From Candidatus Kuenenia stuttgartensis (GTDB lineage: Bacteria; Planctomycetota; Planctomycetia; Gemmatales; Gemmataceae): DNA of 64,000 nt. The notes beneath the pieces are model-generated. The model did not search any database, was not told where the DNA came from, and saw nothing but the letters and a program-made list of their open reading frames with translations. The stretch covers positions 1 to 64,000 of the forward strand of contig CAMCLK010000010.1 of the NCBI GenBank assembly GCA_945875585.1, written 5' to 3'. A program made the translations under genes and the position numbers. The stretch's first letter is position 1. Every line of letters begins with the position of its first letter. Shown one piece after another: positions 1 to 8,051 of the stretch.

Positions 1-1206
1 TCGCGTCACCGCGACCTCATAGGCGACCCCCGCTTGGGTGTGGATGCCCCTCTGCGATTTTTGCCCACCCGCTTCAATGCCCGTGGTCTGGCCATTGATG
101 CTCGGGATCAGGTGTGTACGGAAATCGCATGCCCGCGCTGCCATCTGGCACTGCCCCGTCTTTTTCTTGAGTACAAGTCTCTCTTTGTTTCCATTGTTGG
201 AGCGCCCGGATCGGGCAAGTCGTTTTTCCTCGGTGCGGCTGTGCACCAATTGCGCACCATGCTGGCCAGGCAATTCATGCTCTCGTTTCAAGATGCCGAT
301 CCCGAACGCAACATGACTGTTACCGACTACGAAAACGCGTTGTTTCAGCAGCCCGACATCGACAAACCTGTTCAGGTGGCGAACCTGATCCGCAAAACCC
401 AATTCGGCGACGGTGCCGCCGACACCTACTACCCTGTTCGCTACGGCACCCATGAACGCCGTCAGCCCAGACCTTTCTCGTTCCTCATCGATACGCTCCC
501 CGGCCATCCATCTACCGAGAAAGCTAAGCGCTTTGGTCGGATCATGTGCCTGTACGATAACGCTGGGGAATCGTATCTTCCCACGCGGCAGGACCTGTTT
601 GCCGAAGACATGACAGCGCACCTGACGCGCTCGAAATTTTTGTTGTTCTTATTCGACCCACTCCAAGACATGAACTTTTACCGAGAAGTAGAAAAACGCG
701 TGGGGCCGCTGGAAAGTGGCGTGCGCTTTCAGTCTGCCCAGTATGTGGTTCTGAACGAAGCCGCTAGGCGTGTGAAGCAGTTGCTGGGCGGATCGCAGAG
801 CACCCTGCACGAGGCGCCGCTTCTGGTACTTGTCTCCAAATGGGATGTCTGGAGACCTCTTTTGCCCGATATCAACGCGCTGGAACCGGTGCGCGCCACG
901 GCTTCCGGTCTGTGCGGGCTCGATGTCAAGCAGGTTGAAGATGCCTCCGACCAGATCCGCGCGCTTCTGAACCGCCTCTGCCCGACCATTGTGCAAACAG
1001 CCGAGTCGTTTTGCCGCGAAGTACGCTATATCCCCATCACGTCTCTGGGTACATCACCCAAGGCGGACCCCGAGCAGCGTGATTCAAGGGGATTGAGTGC
1101 TGAAACAGTGATTCCCCGCAATATCAACCCGCGTTGGGTGACTGTTCCATTTCTGTACGGAATCGGCCGCTTCGGAAGCGGCTTGGTTCCACTCTTCAAA
1201 ACCTGA
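1..1206 (+). CDS. TRAFAC-type GTPase (double-GTPase-2-like), 5' truncated
   Basis: Predicted cytoplasmic GTPase, core of the five-gene operon that follows. The frame is open to base 1 (a TTG at 34 is the first in-window start-like codon), so the N-terminus probably lies outside the window. Counting from base 1, Cys39, Cys44 and Cys47 (CPRC) form a small possible zinc-binding knuckle. The P-loop GAPGSGKS is at 67-74, a G3-like DNAGE at 186-190, and a G4-like SKWD at 279-282, so all main nucleotide-binding motifs are present. This motif set, the Cys-rich N-terminus and the GAP1-N2 gene 25 bp downstream fit the DO-GTPase2 type described in NTP-dependent conflict systems. Seen: motifs and gene order. 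Inferred: exact family. A generic signalling GTPase is the alternative. Confidence 0.75.
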   Translation, partial: SRHRDLIGDPRLGVDAPLRFLPTRFNARGLAIDARDQVCTEIACPRCHLALPRLFLEYKSLFVSIVGAPGSGKSFFLGAAVHQLRTMLARQFMLSFQDADPERNMTVTDYENALFQQPDIDKPVQVANLIRKTQFGDGAADTYYPVRYGTHERRQPRPFSFLIDTLPGHPSTEKAKRFGRIMCLYDNAGESYLPTRQDLFAEDMTAHLTRSKFLLFLFDPLQDMNFYREVEKRVGPLESGVRFQSAQYVVLNEAARRVKQLLGGSQSTLHEAPLLVLVSKWDVWRPLLPDINALEPVRATASGLCGLDVKQVEDASDQIRALLNRLCPTIVQTAESFCREVRYIPITSLGTSPKADPEQRDSRGLSAETVIPRNINPRWVTVPFLYGIGRFGSGLVPLFKT

Positions 1207-1231
1207 AAAACCCTTCGGAGTCTGCCGTACC

Positions 1232-3157
1232 ATGTTCGAACTGATCCACACCTCGGCGCCCAGAGGCTTGTTCGGTGGCAGTGGTTACACCACGGTTGCC
1301 GCCACGCAGGGCATGCCGGATGCCTTACGGAAAGTGCTGGAAAGCCTGTCTGGATACGAGCAGGTGTTTGAGTATGGATCGCCACAATTCCAGTCAAATC
1401 CGGAAGCGTATATCTGTCAGCCTATAGGTCAGGCGGCGGGAAAATCGTGGTGGGTGATCTCCCGGATTGTCGTGGCAGACAAAGACTATACGGGTAGATC
1501 GAATTATCTCGCCCACCATGTGGCTCTGGATTATAACGAATTACCCCAGGCGGGCCCAGTGGCATTGGCGCGGACCTTCCCTTGGATGTCGTCCTGGGCG
1601 GGGGAGCCCCGCATGCTGCCAGTACGATCCATGCCACGGCTTGACGCTCCCGCACCGCCCATGGCTGCTCCCGCGTGGACGCGTGCCGGCCTTGATGCCG
1701 GCTGGGCTGGCCATTTGGCCGAGCTGGCGCGGTCGCGTCGTGGAATAATTCAATTGGTCTATCCGCAAACGGTGGATCCCTTGGCCTTGATTGCCGATGC
1801 TGTGGCTCTGCTCCCTCCAGCCGAACGTTGGGACGCTCGTTTCCATACGCACACCAGTCGGCCTCGGCCCGATCAGGCGTGGGCGTGGTTCCCCGCCGAG
1901 GCGGGGGCCACTACCGATTTGGCCCGTCGCCCGGGGGTGGTGTATCTGGCGATGCGTCCTCCGTGTCCAACCGCCGGCCCATTGGTGGATCAGGCCCGAG
2001 GCAAGGCAGCATCGATTCCGGCCATGGGAGGTGCCGGCAACTTGAACTTTCACGGAAGTCATGGAAACGCCGGCCTGCCCGTTGCCACCGCCGTTGCCAC
2101 CAGCACCGACCCCTACGCCCCCGCCGGCCGAGGTGCCGCCGGATCCTGGGGTGCGCCCCCGGTCCCAAAGAAAGGGTCGCTCGTAGGCCCGATTTTGCAC
2201 TGGACGGCGCACGGGTTGATGGTGGTGGTGGTGCTGGTTCTTGTTTTTTTGTTGTTAATGAAAAGTGACAACAAGCCTGGTCGAGATCAACTACCCCCTG
2301 TTGTAGAAGCCAAAGGCAACAATCAGGTAGTTGAACCGAAAAAAGGAATTCAGGAAATTGGTGTTGCTGATAAAGATGAAAAGAAACTAGATCTCCCCAA
2401 ATTACCCGAAGTCGTAGAAAAAAAGGAGCCAGGGGAAGTCGGCCCTGAGAAAAAATTAGCACCACAGCCTTTACCTATGGTGCCAAAAGATCCTAAAATG
2501 GCACTTGAACCTAAGGCGATTCAGGCGATTGAGCCCACAAAACCTATCGCTCCTGCACCACTTCCTGATTTCAAAATTGAAATGCTGGAAAATGGAATTC
2601 CCCCTATGGGCGAATATAAAGTTTCATCGGCAACGTTGAACCAATTAAAACCATCATTCACATACTCAAGCAAAAACTTACAGAAGCCTGACCTTAAAAA
2701 TGGAGGGGCAATCACCATCAGATTTTTGACTGATGAAAAACAAAAAAAACTTATTGATATGGTTGCCAAGATGGATATATCGCAACCGGTGAAGGACAGG
2801 TCTATTCGCACGATATTGACTTTGGGAATTGAGCAGGAGGAGGCGAAATCGTTTAAACCACAAACCTCGATAAATAACACATTACAAAATTACTTTGAAT
2901 CTGTGGATGACCCGAAGAAAACCGTTGCTCCCATCATGGAAACGTTAATTTATTCTTTAATTGTCGAGAAAATTCGCCTAAGCAAATCGAGTTTAGCAGA
3001 CTCTATCGATGGTTGGATTAAAAAGTATAATGAACTTGTTAATGGGGTGAATAAGCAAGATAGGGAGAAGGGGGCCGCTAGGCTTTCAAAGGCTGAAAAA
3101 TTTAAGGCGGAGCATAAGGAATTCATTTTGGCTCTTGAAGGGTGGAATCCCAAATGA
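1232..3157 (+). CDS. GTPase-associated protein with GAP1-N2 domain, transmembrane
   Basis: 641-residue partner of the upstream GTPase. Residues 1 to about 130 match what I know of the GAP1-N2 family: TSAPRGL near the start, then TVAATQGMP, LSGYEQVF, a VISRI stretch and DYTGRSNYLAHHV. These blocks recur across GTPase-associated proteins coded beside such GTPases. A low-complexity segment precedes a single TM helix at roughly 322-345 (LMVVVVLVLVFLLLM). A Lys/Glu/Pro-rich linker (about 350-455) and an unrecognised C-terminal domain (about 455-641) follow, which would be extracytoplasmic if the N-terminus is inside. Base composition changes abruptly at the TM: GC-rich before, AT-rich after (from about 2260). 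The gene has GGAG at 1217-1220 and overlaps the next gene by ATGA. Family call fairly secure; the C-terminal function is unknown. Confidence 0.8.
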   Translation: MFELIHTSAPRGLFGGSGYTTVAATQGMPDALRKVLESLSGYEQVFEYGSPQFQSNPEAYICQPIGQAAGKSWWVISRIVVADKDYTGRSNYLAHHVALDYNELPQAGPVALARTFPWMSSWAGEPRMLPVRSMPRLDAPAPPMAAPAWTRAGLDAGWAGHLAELARSRRGIIQLVYPQTVDPLALIADAVALLPPAERWDARFHTHTSRPRPDQAWAWFPAEAGATTDLARRPGVVYLAMRPPCPTAGPLVDQARGKAASIPAMGGAGNLNFHGSHGNAGLPVATAVATSTDPYAPAGRGAAGSWGAPPVPKKGSLVGPILHWTAHGLMVVVVLVLVFLLLMKSDNKPGRDQLPPVVEAKGNNQVVEPKKGIQEIGVADKDEKKLDLPKLPEVVEKKEPGEVGPEKKLAPQPLPMVPKDPKMALEPKAIQAIEPTKPIAPAPLPDFKIEMLENGIPPMGEYKVSSATLNQLKPSFTYSSKNLQKPDLKNGGAITIRFLTDEKQKKLIDMVAKMDISQPVKDRSIRTILTLGIEQEEAKSFKPQTSINNTLQNYFESVDDPKKTVAPIMETLIYSLIVEKIRLSKSSLADSIDGWIKKYNELVNGVNKQDREKGAARLSKAEKFKAEHKEFILALEGWNPK

Positions 3158-4296
3158 CTTTCCCCCGCGCATTTTATCTGCTTGTCAACGGAAAACCTCA
3201 TGGGCCTTTCCCGGTTGAGAAATTGCGCCAGCAGATGGCGAGCGGAGTTCTGCGGCCCGGTACTCAGGTTTCCAACGATGGTTTCACATGGCGGCCTGTT
3301 GAAAGTGTTATGGCTGAACTTGGAGCGGTAACTCCTCCGCCCTTCCGGCCTGCCACATTGCCGCACCCACCCACAGTGCCTTCGTGGCCGTCTATTTCTG
3401 GTGCTCAAGGGTATGGAAACAGTTCGCCTGCAGGCTCGGGCACTTTCCCCCAACACTTACCACCACCGCCCCCCCCTCCACAGACTGGTTCAAACCATGC
3501 GGCCGTGCTGGCCGTAGGGTTGCTTTGTTTGGTGCTTATGGTGGTGCTGACATGCCTGATTGCATTCCGGCAAAATCCTCGTGTTGCAGATCCGGATGAA
3601 CCGGAAGGGCGTGAGGAAGCAGGGGCCCCCGTGAATCCTGGTAAACAAGCTCAGGACGTTCCGTTTGCCGGTGTTCCCGTCCTAGAGCCTCTTCCCAAGC
3701 CCAAGCCACCCGATCGACTGACCGCACAGATGCTGGTGGCTAAATGTGCTCCCAGCGTGGCGATGATTGAATTCGAAAATAGCCGTGGGTCGGGGTTTCT
3801 GGTGGACAGCGACCTATTGGCAACCAACGCCCACGTTGTGGGCAATAGGGATAATGCCGTAGTACGCGTTTCATTTCCGTCTGCAGAAGGTGAGAACAAA
3901 GGTCCGCTCAACGGCAGGGTCGTTTTCATCGACACGGACAGGGATCTGGCTCTGGTGCGTGTCGAATCCAAACTGCCATTTCTGAAGCTTGGAAACTCGG
4001 ATCAACTGAACAAGGGTGAAGATATTGTTGTTATCGGCAGCCCCGGTCTTGGGCCAAATAACGTTCTTGTCAATGCGATATCCAAAGGAGTGTACAGCAC
4101 CACGGTGGATCTTAAGGGCGCTGGTTCATTTTTGCACATGTCGCTTGCGATCAATCCAGGCAACTCGGGTGGACCGGCATTCAACGACCGGGGCGAAGTG
4201 GTGGGCATGGTGACAGCCAAGGGCGTCAAAGTTGAAGGTGTGGCGCTGTGTGTGCCAGCCAACGATTTGAAGTTGGCGATTCAAGATTTAAAATAG
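3154..4296 (+). CDS. GYF_2 domain - transmembrane - trypsin-like serine protease
   Basis: 380-residue likely effector of the GTPase operon. The ATG at 3154 overlaps the previous stop as ATGA and has AAGGGTGG just upstream, so it is preferred to the GTG at 3142. Residues 7-55 form a GYF_2 domain (FYLLVNGKPHGPF...). A Pro-rich stretch with seven consecutive prolines (about 103-109) comes next, then a TM helix at 116-139 and a trypsin-like domain from about 185. The catalytic triad is intact: His227 in NAHVV, Asp264 in RDLALV, Ser338 in GNSGGPAF. No PDZ domain follows, unlike HtrA/DegP. An N-in topology would put the GYF domain in the cytoplasm and the protease outside the membrane. The protease fold is certain; its role as effector is inferred from the operon. 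Confidence 0.88.
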   Translation: MTFPRAFYLLVNGKPHGPFPVEKLRQQMASGVLRPGTQVSNDGFTWRPVESVMAELGAVTPPPFRPATLPHPPTVPSWPSISGAQGYGNSSPAGSGTFPQHLPPPPPPPQTGSNHAAVLAVGLLCLVLMVVLTCLIAFRQNPRVADPDEPEGREEAGAPVNPGKQAQDVPFAGVPVLEPLPKPKPPDRLTAQMLVAKCAPSVAMIEFENSRGSGFLVDSDLLATNAHVVGNRDNAVVRVSFPSAEGENKGPLNGRVVFIDTDRDLALVRVESKLPFLKLGNSDQLNKGEDIVVIGSPGLGPNNVLVNAISKGVYSTTVDLKGAGSFLHMSLAINPGNSGGPAFNDRGEVVGMVTAKGVKVEGVALCVPANDLKLAIQDLK

Positions 4297-4317
4297 GCTC
4301 TGGAAAGGGCGGTTCGC

Positions 4318-5472
4318 ATGGCCGGGACGCGTGATCCCAATCAGGTGGTGCAGCAGATTCAGGGGTTCCTCCGCAGCAATAATCAGGAGCTGACGCAGGA
4401 ACTCCGGGAACTGTCGCGGGAGTATGCCGAGTGGGGCCGCCATGCCGCCGATCGTTTGCGTCGTTGCGAGGAATACCTGCACAAGGGACTCCGTTCGGAA
4501 GCCGTGCATCATGCGCTTCTCGACCCGCAACTCCTTGAATTGACGGGGATTTTGCAGTTCCCCCAGTATCAACTGTGGGACGAATTGGTAACGCTTTATA
4601 ATTTGCCTGTTACGCCGCTGAACGCCGTGGCGCCGGAAACGTTGGCTGAGCTCAACCACGCCTTCGCCGAAGAAGAAATTCTGGCTAACGATATGCGGCA
4701 GTACCGCCGATTGGTGCTTGAGCAGGCGAGTCTTCTGGAGCGCGCTGAAAAACTGCGGACACTGATGCTGCTGGAGCCTGAGCATCAGGGTTTGCAAGAC
4801 AACCTTCGTGAAATTGAAAGCGCTCAAATCACAGAAATTCTGGACCAGATTCGGCGCGCCGATCGCGCCAACAAACCTGAAGAAGTGGGCCGTCTTTACC
4901 AGATCATAGCCCGAACGGCTTGGTTACATCCGCCATCCGGAGTGATTGTTGAAGAAATTCAACGTGTGTTTCACAAGTATCATGTGCGCATTGTCGACGA
5001 TTCCATTAAGACTTTAGCCGAACGGATCGTTGCGGCCCATGGCAGGCATGACGCTGGCACACTGACCCATCTGCTGACGGAATGGGATCAGCTAGCGGCC
5101 TCCGCGGGGCTGACTCCGGGCGACAGACGCGCTCGGCCAGTCGAGAGTGCTCGGTTATGGGTGCAGCGAGTGCATGCGGAGCAGGATCTGCGTTTGCAGC
5201 ATGAAATGGCTGTCGCGGAACTGGGCACGGGGGTTGCCACCCTGACAGACATCAAACGACTGTGGACTTTGTACGAGCGTGTGCAATCGTTCAAGGGGCG
5301 ATTGCCCCGCGGGATTGTGCTTCTGCCGCCTGATCTGGAGCATCGATTCGAAGACGCCACAAGCAGGCTTGAAAAGTCGGCGGATTTCAACCGGTTGATC
5401 ATTTTGATAGCCACCATTTCGCTGGGTGTGGTGGCATTGGTCGGTTTCCTCGTGTTCATCATGACTCGCTAG
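4318..5472 (+). CDS. Coiled-coil, C-tail-anchored membrane protein of the GTPase operon
   Basis: 384 residues, no family recognised. The chain is almost entirely helical and charged, with several coiled-coil-like stretches (about 5-60, 110-165, 280-350). One strongly hydrophobic helix lies at the extreme C-terminus (about 360-382, LIILIATISLGVVALVGFLVFI), so it looks like a cytoplasmic helical protein anchored by its tail. It starts 21 bp after the protease gene and its stop overlaps the AGGAG that serves the next gene, so translation is probably coupled. Position and shape suggest a scaffold or adaptor between the GTPase/GAP1 pair and the membrane proteins; this is inference only. Confidence 0.7.
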   Translation: MAGTRDPNQVVQQIQGFLRSNNQELTQELRELSREYAEWGRHAADRLRRCEEYLHKGLRSEAVHHALLDPQLLELTGILQFPQYQLWDELVTLYNLPVTPLNAVAPETLAELNHAFAEEEILANDMRQYRRLVLEQASLLERAEKLRTLMLLEPEHQGLQDNLREIESAQITEILDQIRRADRANKPEEVGRLYQIIARTAWLHPPSGVIVEEIQRVFHKYHVRIVDDSIKTLAERIVAAHGRHDAGTLTHLLTEWDQLAASAGLTPGDRRARPVESARLWVQRVHAEQDLRLQHEMAVAELGTGVATLTDIKRLWTLYERVQSFKGRLPRGIVLLPPDLEHRFEDATSRLEKSADFNRLIILIATISLGVVALVGFLVFIMTR

Positions 5473-5482
5473 GAGTTCCGGC

Positions 5483-6616
5483 ATGTACTATTTGCGGATG
5501 CAAGGTCGCGTGACGGGTCCATTTACCATGGACAAGATGAAAGCCCTTCGTGCCAGAGGGATTTTGCAGCCGTTCCATGAACTGTCATCGGACAGGGCCA
5601 ACTGGCATGCGGCATCCGGTGTTGCTGATCTGTTTCCTCCGGTGGCCGCTGAACCAGTAGCCACCGTGGCAAGTCCCGCGTCGGCTGCTCAACCGCAGGC
5701 CGTTCAAGGCCCAGCATGGTTTTACCTTGATAGCCGGAAAGAACGATGCGGTCCTGTTGGCGAGGAAGTGCTGCCTTTCATGATTGAGCGTGGCGAGTTC
5801 AATAAAAAAACATTGGTTTGGACATCGGGCATGGCGGAATGGTCTCCGGCTAGCGAGATTTTTCCGAGGCTTTTCAATCAATACGCGTCTTCGGAAAATA
5901 CAGAAAATAGCGCAGGTTCCATCGGCAAATTGGCATGGTTGATGCAGGGTCGAGCGTTGCTTCTAATTTTTTGGCCAATAATGACGTTTCTGTCAATGTA
6001 CATCTCGAATGCGATACTTGTCCGCAATCATGATAGGCCGCCAAATCTAATTATTTTATCACAACTTTTGTTTTTTATTCTCCAGGCAATCGTTTCGGTG
6101 CTTATTGCTGTTATTTTGCTAAAAATCTCGACGGGTGCTGGGAAGGGTTTTGCTGTGGCAGGTTATATTGAGTTGGCTGGAACCTGTCTTCTTTTTGTGT
6201 TTTATTTGGTTTTTTCGCTAATTCTTATGTTTTTTTCAAACAGAGAAGAAAGGAGCTATTTGTTGGTTCCATTGATGGCATCGTATGTATTGTGCCAGCT
6301 CGTTTCGATAGGAGCTGCTTTGTCCTTATGCGGTTCGTTAGTCCTATTGGCACGATCCAGAAATCATTGGCTATGGATTCATTTCTCCGGATTGGGTATC
6401 ATTGCTGCCATAATGTTTCTTAATGTGGCAGCTTTTGGGTGTATAGGAATTGCAGTTGCATCTGATCCTAATGCCGCAATGTTGATTGATCGAAACGCTG
6501 ATATTCCTGTCATGGCATATTTCTTGACATATTTGTTGTTTTTTGGAAAGTTTCTTGAATTTAATCACTCGCTATTGACACTCCCCATCGCCTCCAGCAT
6601 GCGCAATACCATGTGA
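5483..6616 (+). CDS. Double GYF_2 domain multispanning membrane protein
   Basis: 377 residues. Two GYF_2 domains lie in tandem: residues 1-52 (MYYLRMQGRVTGPFTMDKM) and about 76-128 (WFYLDSRKERCGPVGEEV, then MAEWSPASEIF). The remainder holds about six hydrophobic helices (from about 155 to the C-terminus) with no recognised transporter signature. AGGAG at 5471-5475 gives a good ribosome binding site 7 bp before the ATG. The GYF half is GC-rich like its neighbours; the membrane half (from about 5900) is visibly AT-rich, the same break seen in the GAP1 gene. GYF domains typically bind proline-rich segments, which two other proteins of this operon carry. Last gene of the operon, and a plausible membrane-active partner. 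Confidence 0.75.
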   Translation: MYYLRMQGRVTGPFTMDKMKALRARGILQPFHELSSDRANWHAASGVADLFPPVAAEPVATVASPASAAQPQAVQGPAWFYLDSRKERCGPVGEEVLPFMIERGEFNKKTLVWTSGMAEWSPASEIFPRLFNQYASSENTENSAGSIGKLAWLMQGRALLLIFWPIMTFLSMYISNAILVRNHDRPPNLIILSQLLFFILQAIVSVLIAVILLKISTGAGKGFAVAGYIELAGTCLLFVFYLVFSLILMFFSNREERSYLLVPLMASYVLCQLVSIGAALSLCGSLVLLARSRNHWLWIHFSGLGIIAAIMFLNVAAFGCIGIAVASDPNAAMLIDRNADIPVMAYFLTYLLFFGKFLEFNHSLLTLPIASSMRNTM

Positions 6617-6678
6617 GCCTGCGATTGCCTGTCTAACCTTTCGCCATAAGCTGACGAGATATCCGGAGGACTCTTCCC

Positions 6679-7950
6679 ATGCCACATGTTGCCAGCAGTA
6701 TTTACGATAGTTCTCCAATTTTCCGTATGGCACGCAAGCAACTCGATGCCGTCGCCGGGGTGGTTGATCTGCACCCCGATGTTTTGGCGCGTATGGCCAT
6801 GCCGAAGCGCGCGTTGCTCGTGTCTGTTCCCGTGCGTCGCGACGACGGGCATATCGACACATTTGCCGGGTACCGGGTGCAGCACAGCCTGACATCTGGC
6901 CCATCCAAAGGCGGCCTGCGTTACCACCCTGCTGTCGATCTGGGTGAAGTTGCGGCGCTTTCCATGTGGATGTCGTGGAAATGCGCCATCATGAACCTGC
7001 CATTTTCAGGTGGCAAAGGCGGTATTGCCGTGGACCCATCCACGCTTTCGATGGGGGAACGCGAGCGGCTCACCCGTAGGTACACCGAAGAGGTTCTGTC
7101 CATCATTGGCCCAAGGCAGGATGTGATGGCACCAGACATGGGTACCGACGAGCAGACCATGGCATGGATCATGGATACCTATTCCATGAAGGTGGGCTAC
7201 GCCTGCCCCGAAATCGTCACGGGTAAGCCTGTGGAAATTGGTGGAATTACAGGCAGGCGCGAAGCAACGGGCAGGGGCGTGGTGTTCTGCATCATGCAAG
7301 CGCTTGCAGAGATGGAAATTGACCCAGCCCAATCGACCGCGGTTGTGCAGGGGTTCGGCAATGTCGGATCTGTGACATGCCTTGAGCTGCATGCCCGCGG
7401 GCTGAAGATTGTGGCTGTGGGCGACAGGGCGGGCGCCATAGCCAACCCATCTGGTATTGATATTCCGGCGTTAAACCAGTTCGTGGCTACTGGCCGTCCG
7501 CTAACCGAGTTTCCCGGAGCGAGCGAGATTGCCGCTGATGATTTGTTGACAACGCCATGCACCGTGCTGGTGCCCGCGGCATTAGAGCGTGTGATTCATG
7601 CGCAAAATGCCGGCCTTCTGCGTTGCCGCATTTTGGCTGAGGGCGCCAACGGGCCAACCACCCCCGAAGCGGATGCGATTCTGACGGACAGCGGCATCTA
7701 CATCATCCCCGATGTGCTCTGCAATGCTGGCGGGGTGACTGTGAGCTACTTCGAGTGGGTGCAGGATCTGCAGCAGTTCATGTGGACGGAAGACCAGGTG
7801 AACCAAAACCTATCCAAGCTCATGCTGGACGCCTTTGGCCGGGTCCGGGCTTTGGCTCGGTCGCGTTCATTGTCCAACCGTACAGCTGCACTCAGTCTGG
7901 GTGTGCAGAAAGTGGCGCGCGAGATGACGCGCCGAGGACTGTTCCCTTAG
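6679..7950 (+). CDS. gdhA: Glu/Leu/Phe/Val family dehydrogenase, probably NAD(P)-glutamate dehydrogenase
   Basis: 423 residues, full length for bacterial glutamate dehydrogenases. It interconverts glutamate and 2-oxoglutarate plus ammonium. The N-terminal substrate domain has SGPSKGGLRYHP and the active-site lysine motif LPFSGGKGGI. The C-terminal Rossmann domain has GFGNVGS, and AEGANGPTTPEAD and NAGGVTVSYFEWVQ are typical of the family. GGAGG at 6665-6669 lies upstream of the ATG. It stands alone between the GTPase operon and htpG, and looks like ordinary housekeeping. Cofactor preference cannot be read from the sequence. Confidence 0.93.
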   Translation: MPHVASSIYDSSPIFRMARKQLDAVAGVVDLHPDVLARMAMPKRALLVSVPVRRDDGHIDTFAGYRVQHSLTSGPSKGGLRYHPAVDLGEVAALSMWMSWKCAIMNLPFSGGKGGIAVDPSTLSMGERERLTRRYTEEVLSIIGPRQDVMAPDMGTDEQTMAWIMDTYSMKVGYACPEIVTGKPVEIGGITGRREATGRGVVFCIMQALAEMEIDPAQSTAVVQGFGNVGSVTCLELHARGLKIVAVGDRAGAIANPSGIDIPALNQFVATGRPLTEFPGASEIAADDLLTTPCTVLVPAALERVIHAQNAGLLRCRILAEGANGPTTPEADAILTDSGIYIIPDVLCNAGGVTVSYFEWVQDLQQFMWTEDQVNQNLSKLMLDAFGRVRALARSRSLSNRTAALSLGVQKVAREMTRRGLFP

Positions 7951-8051
7951 CCTCCCCGGTTTTGCAAAGCCCGCTATAATTCCCGATGAGAGTTAGCGGC
8001 CACCTCAATTGCATCTGGTGGCCGCATGTCCCTGTGGAGATAAGGAACGCC

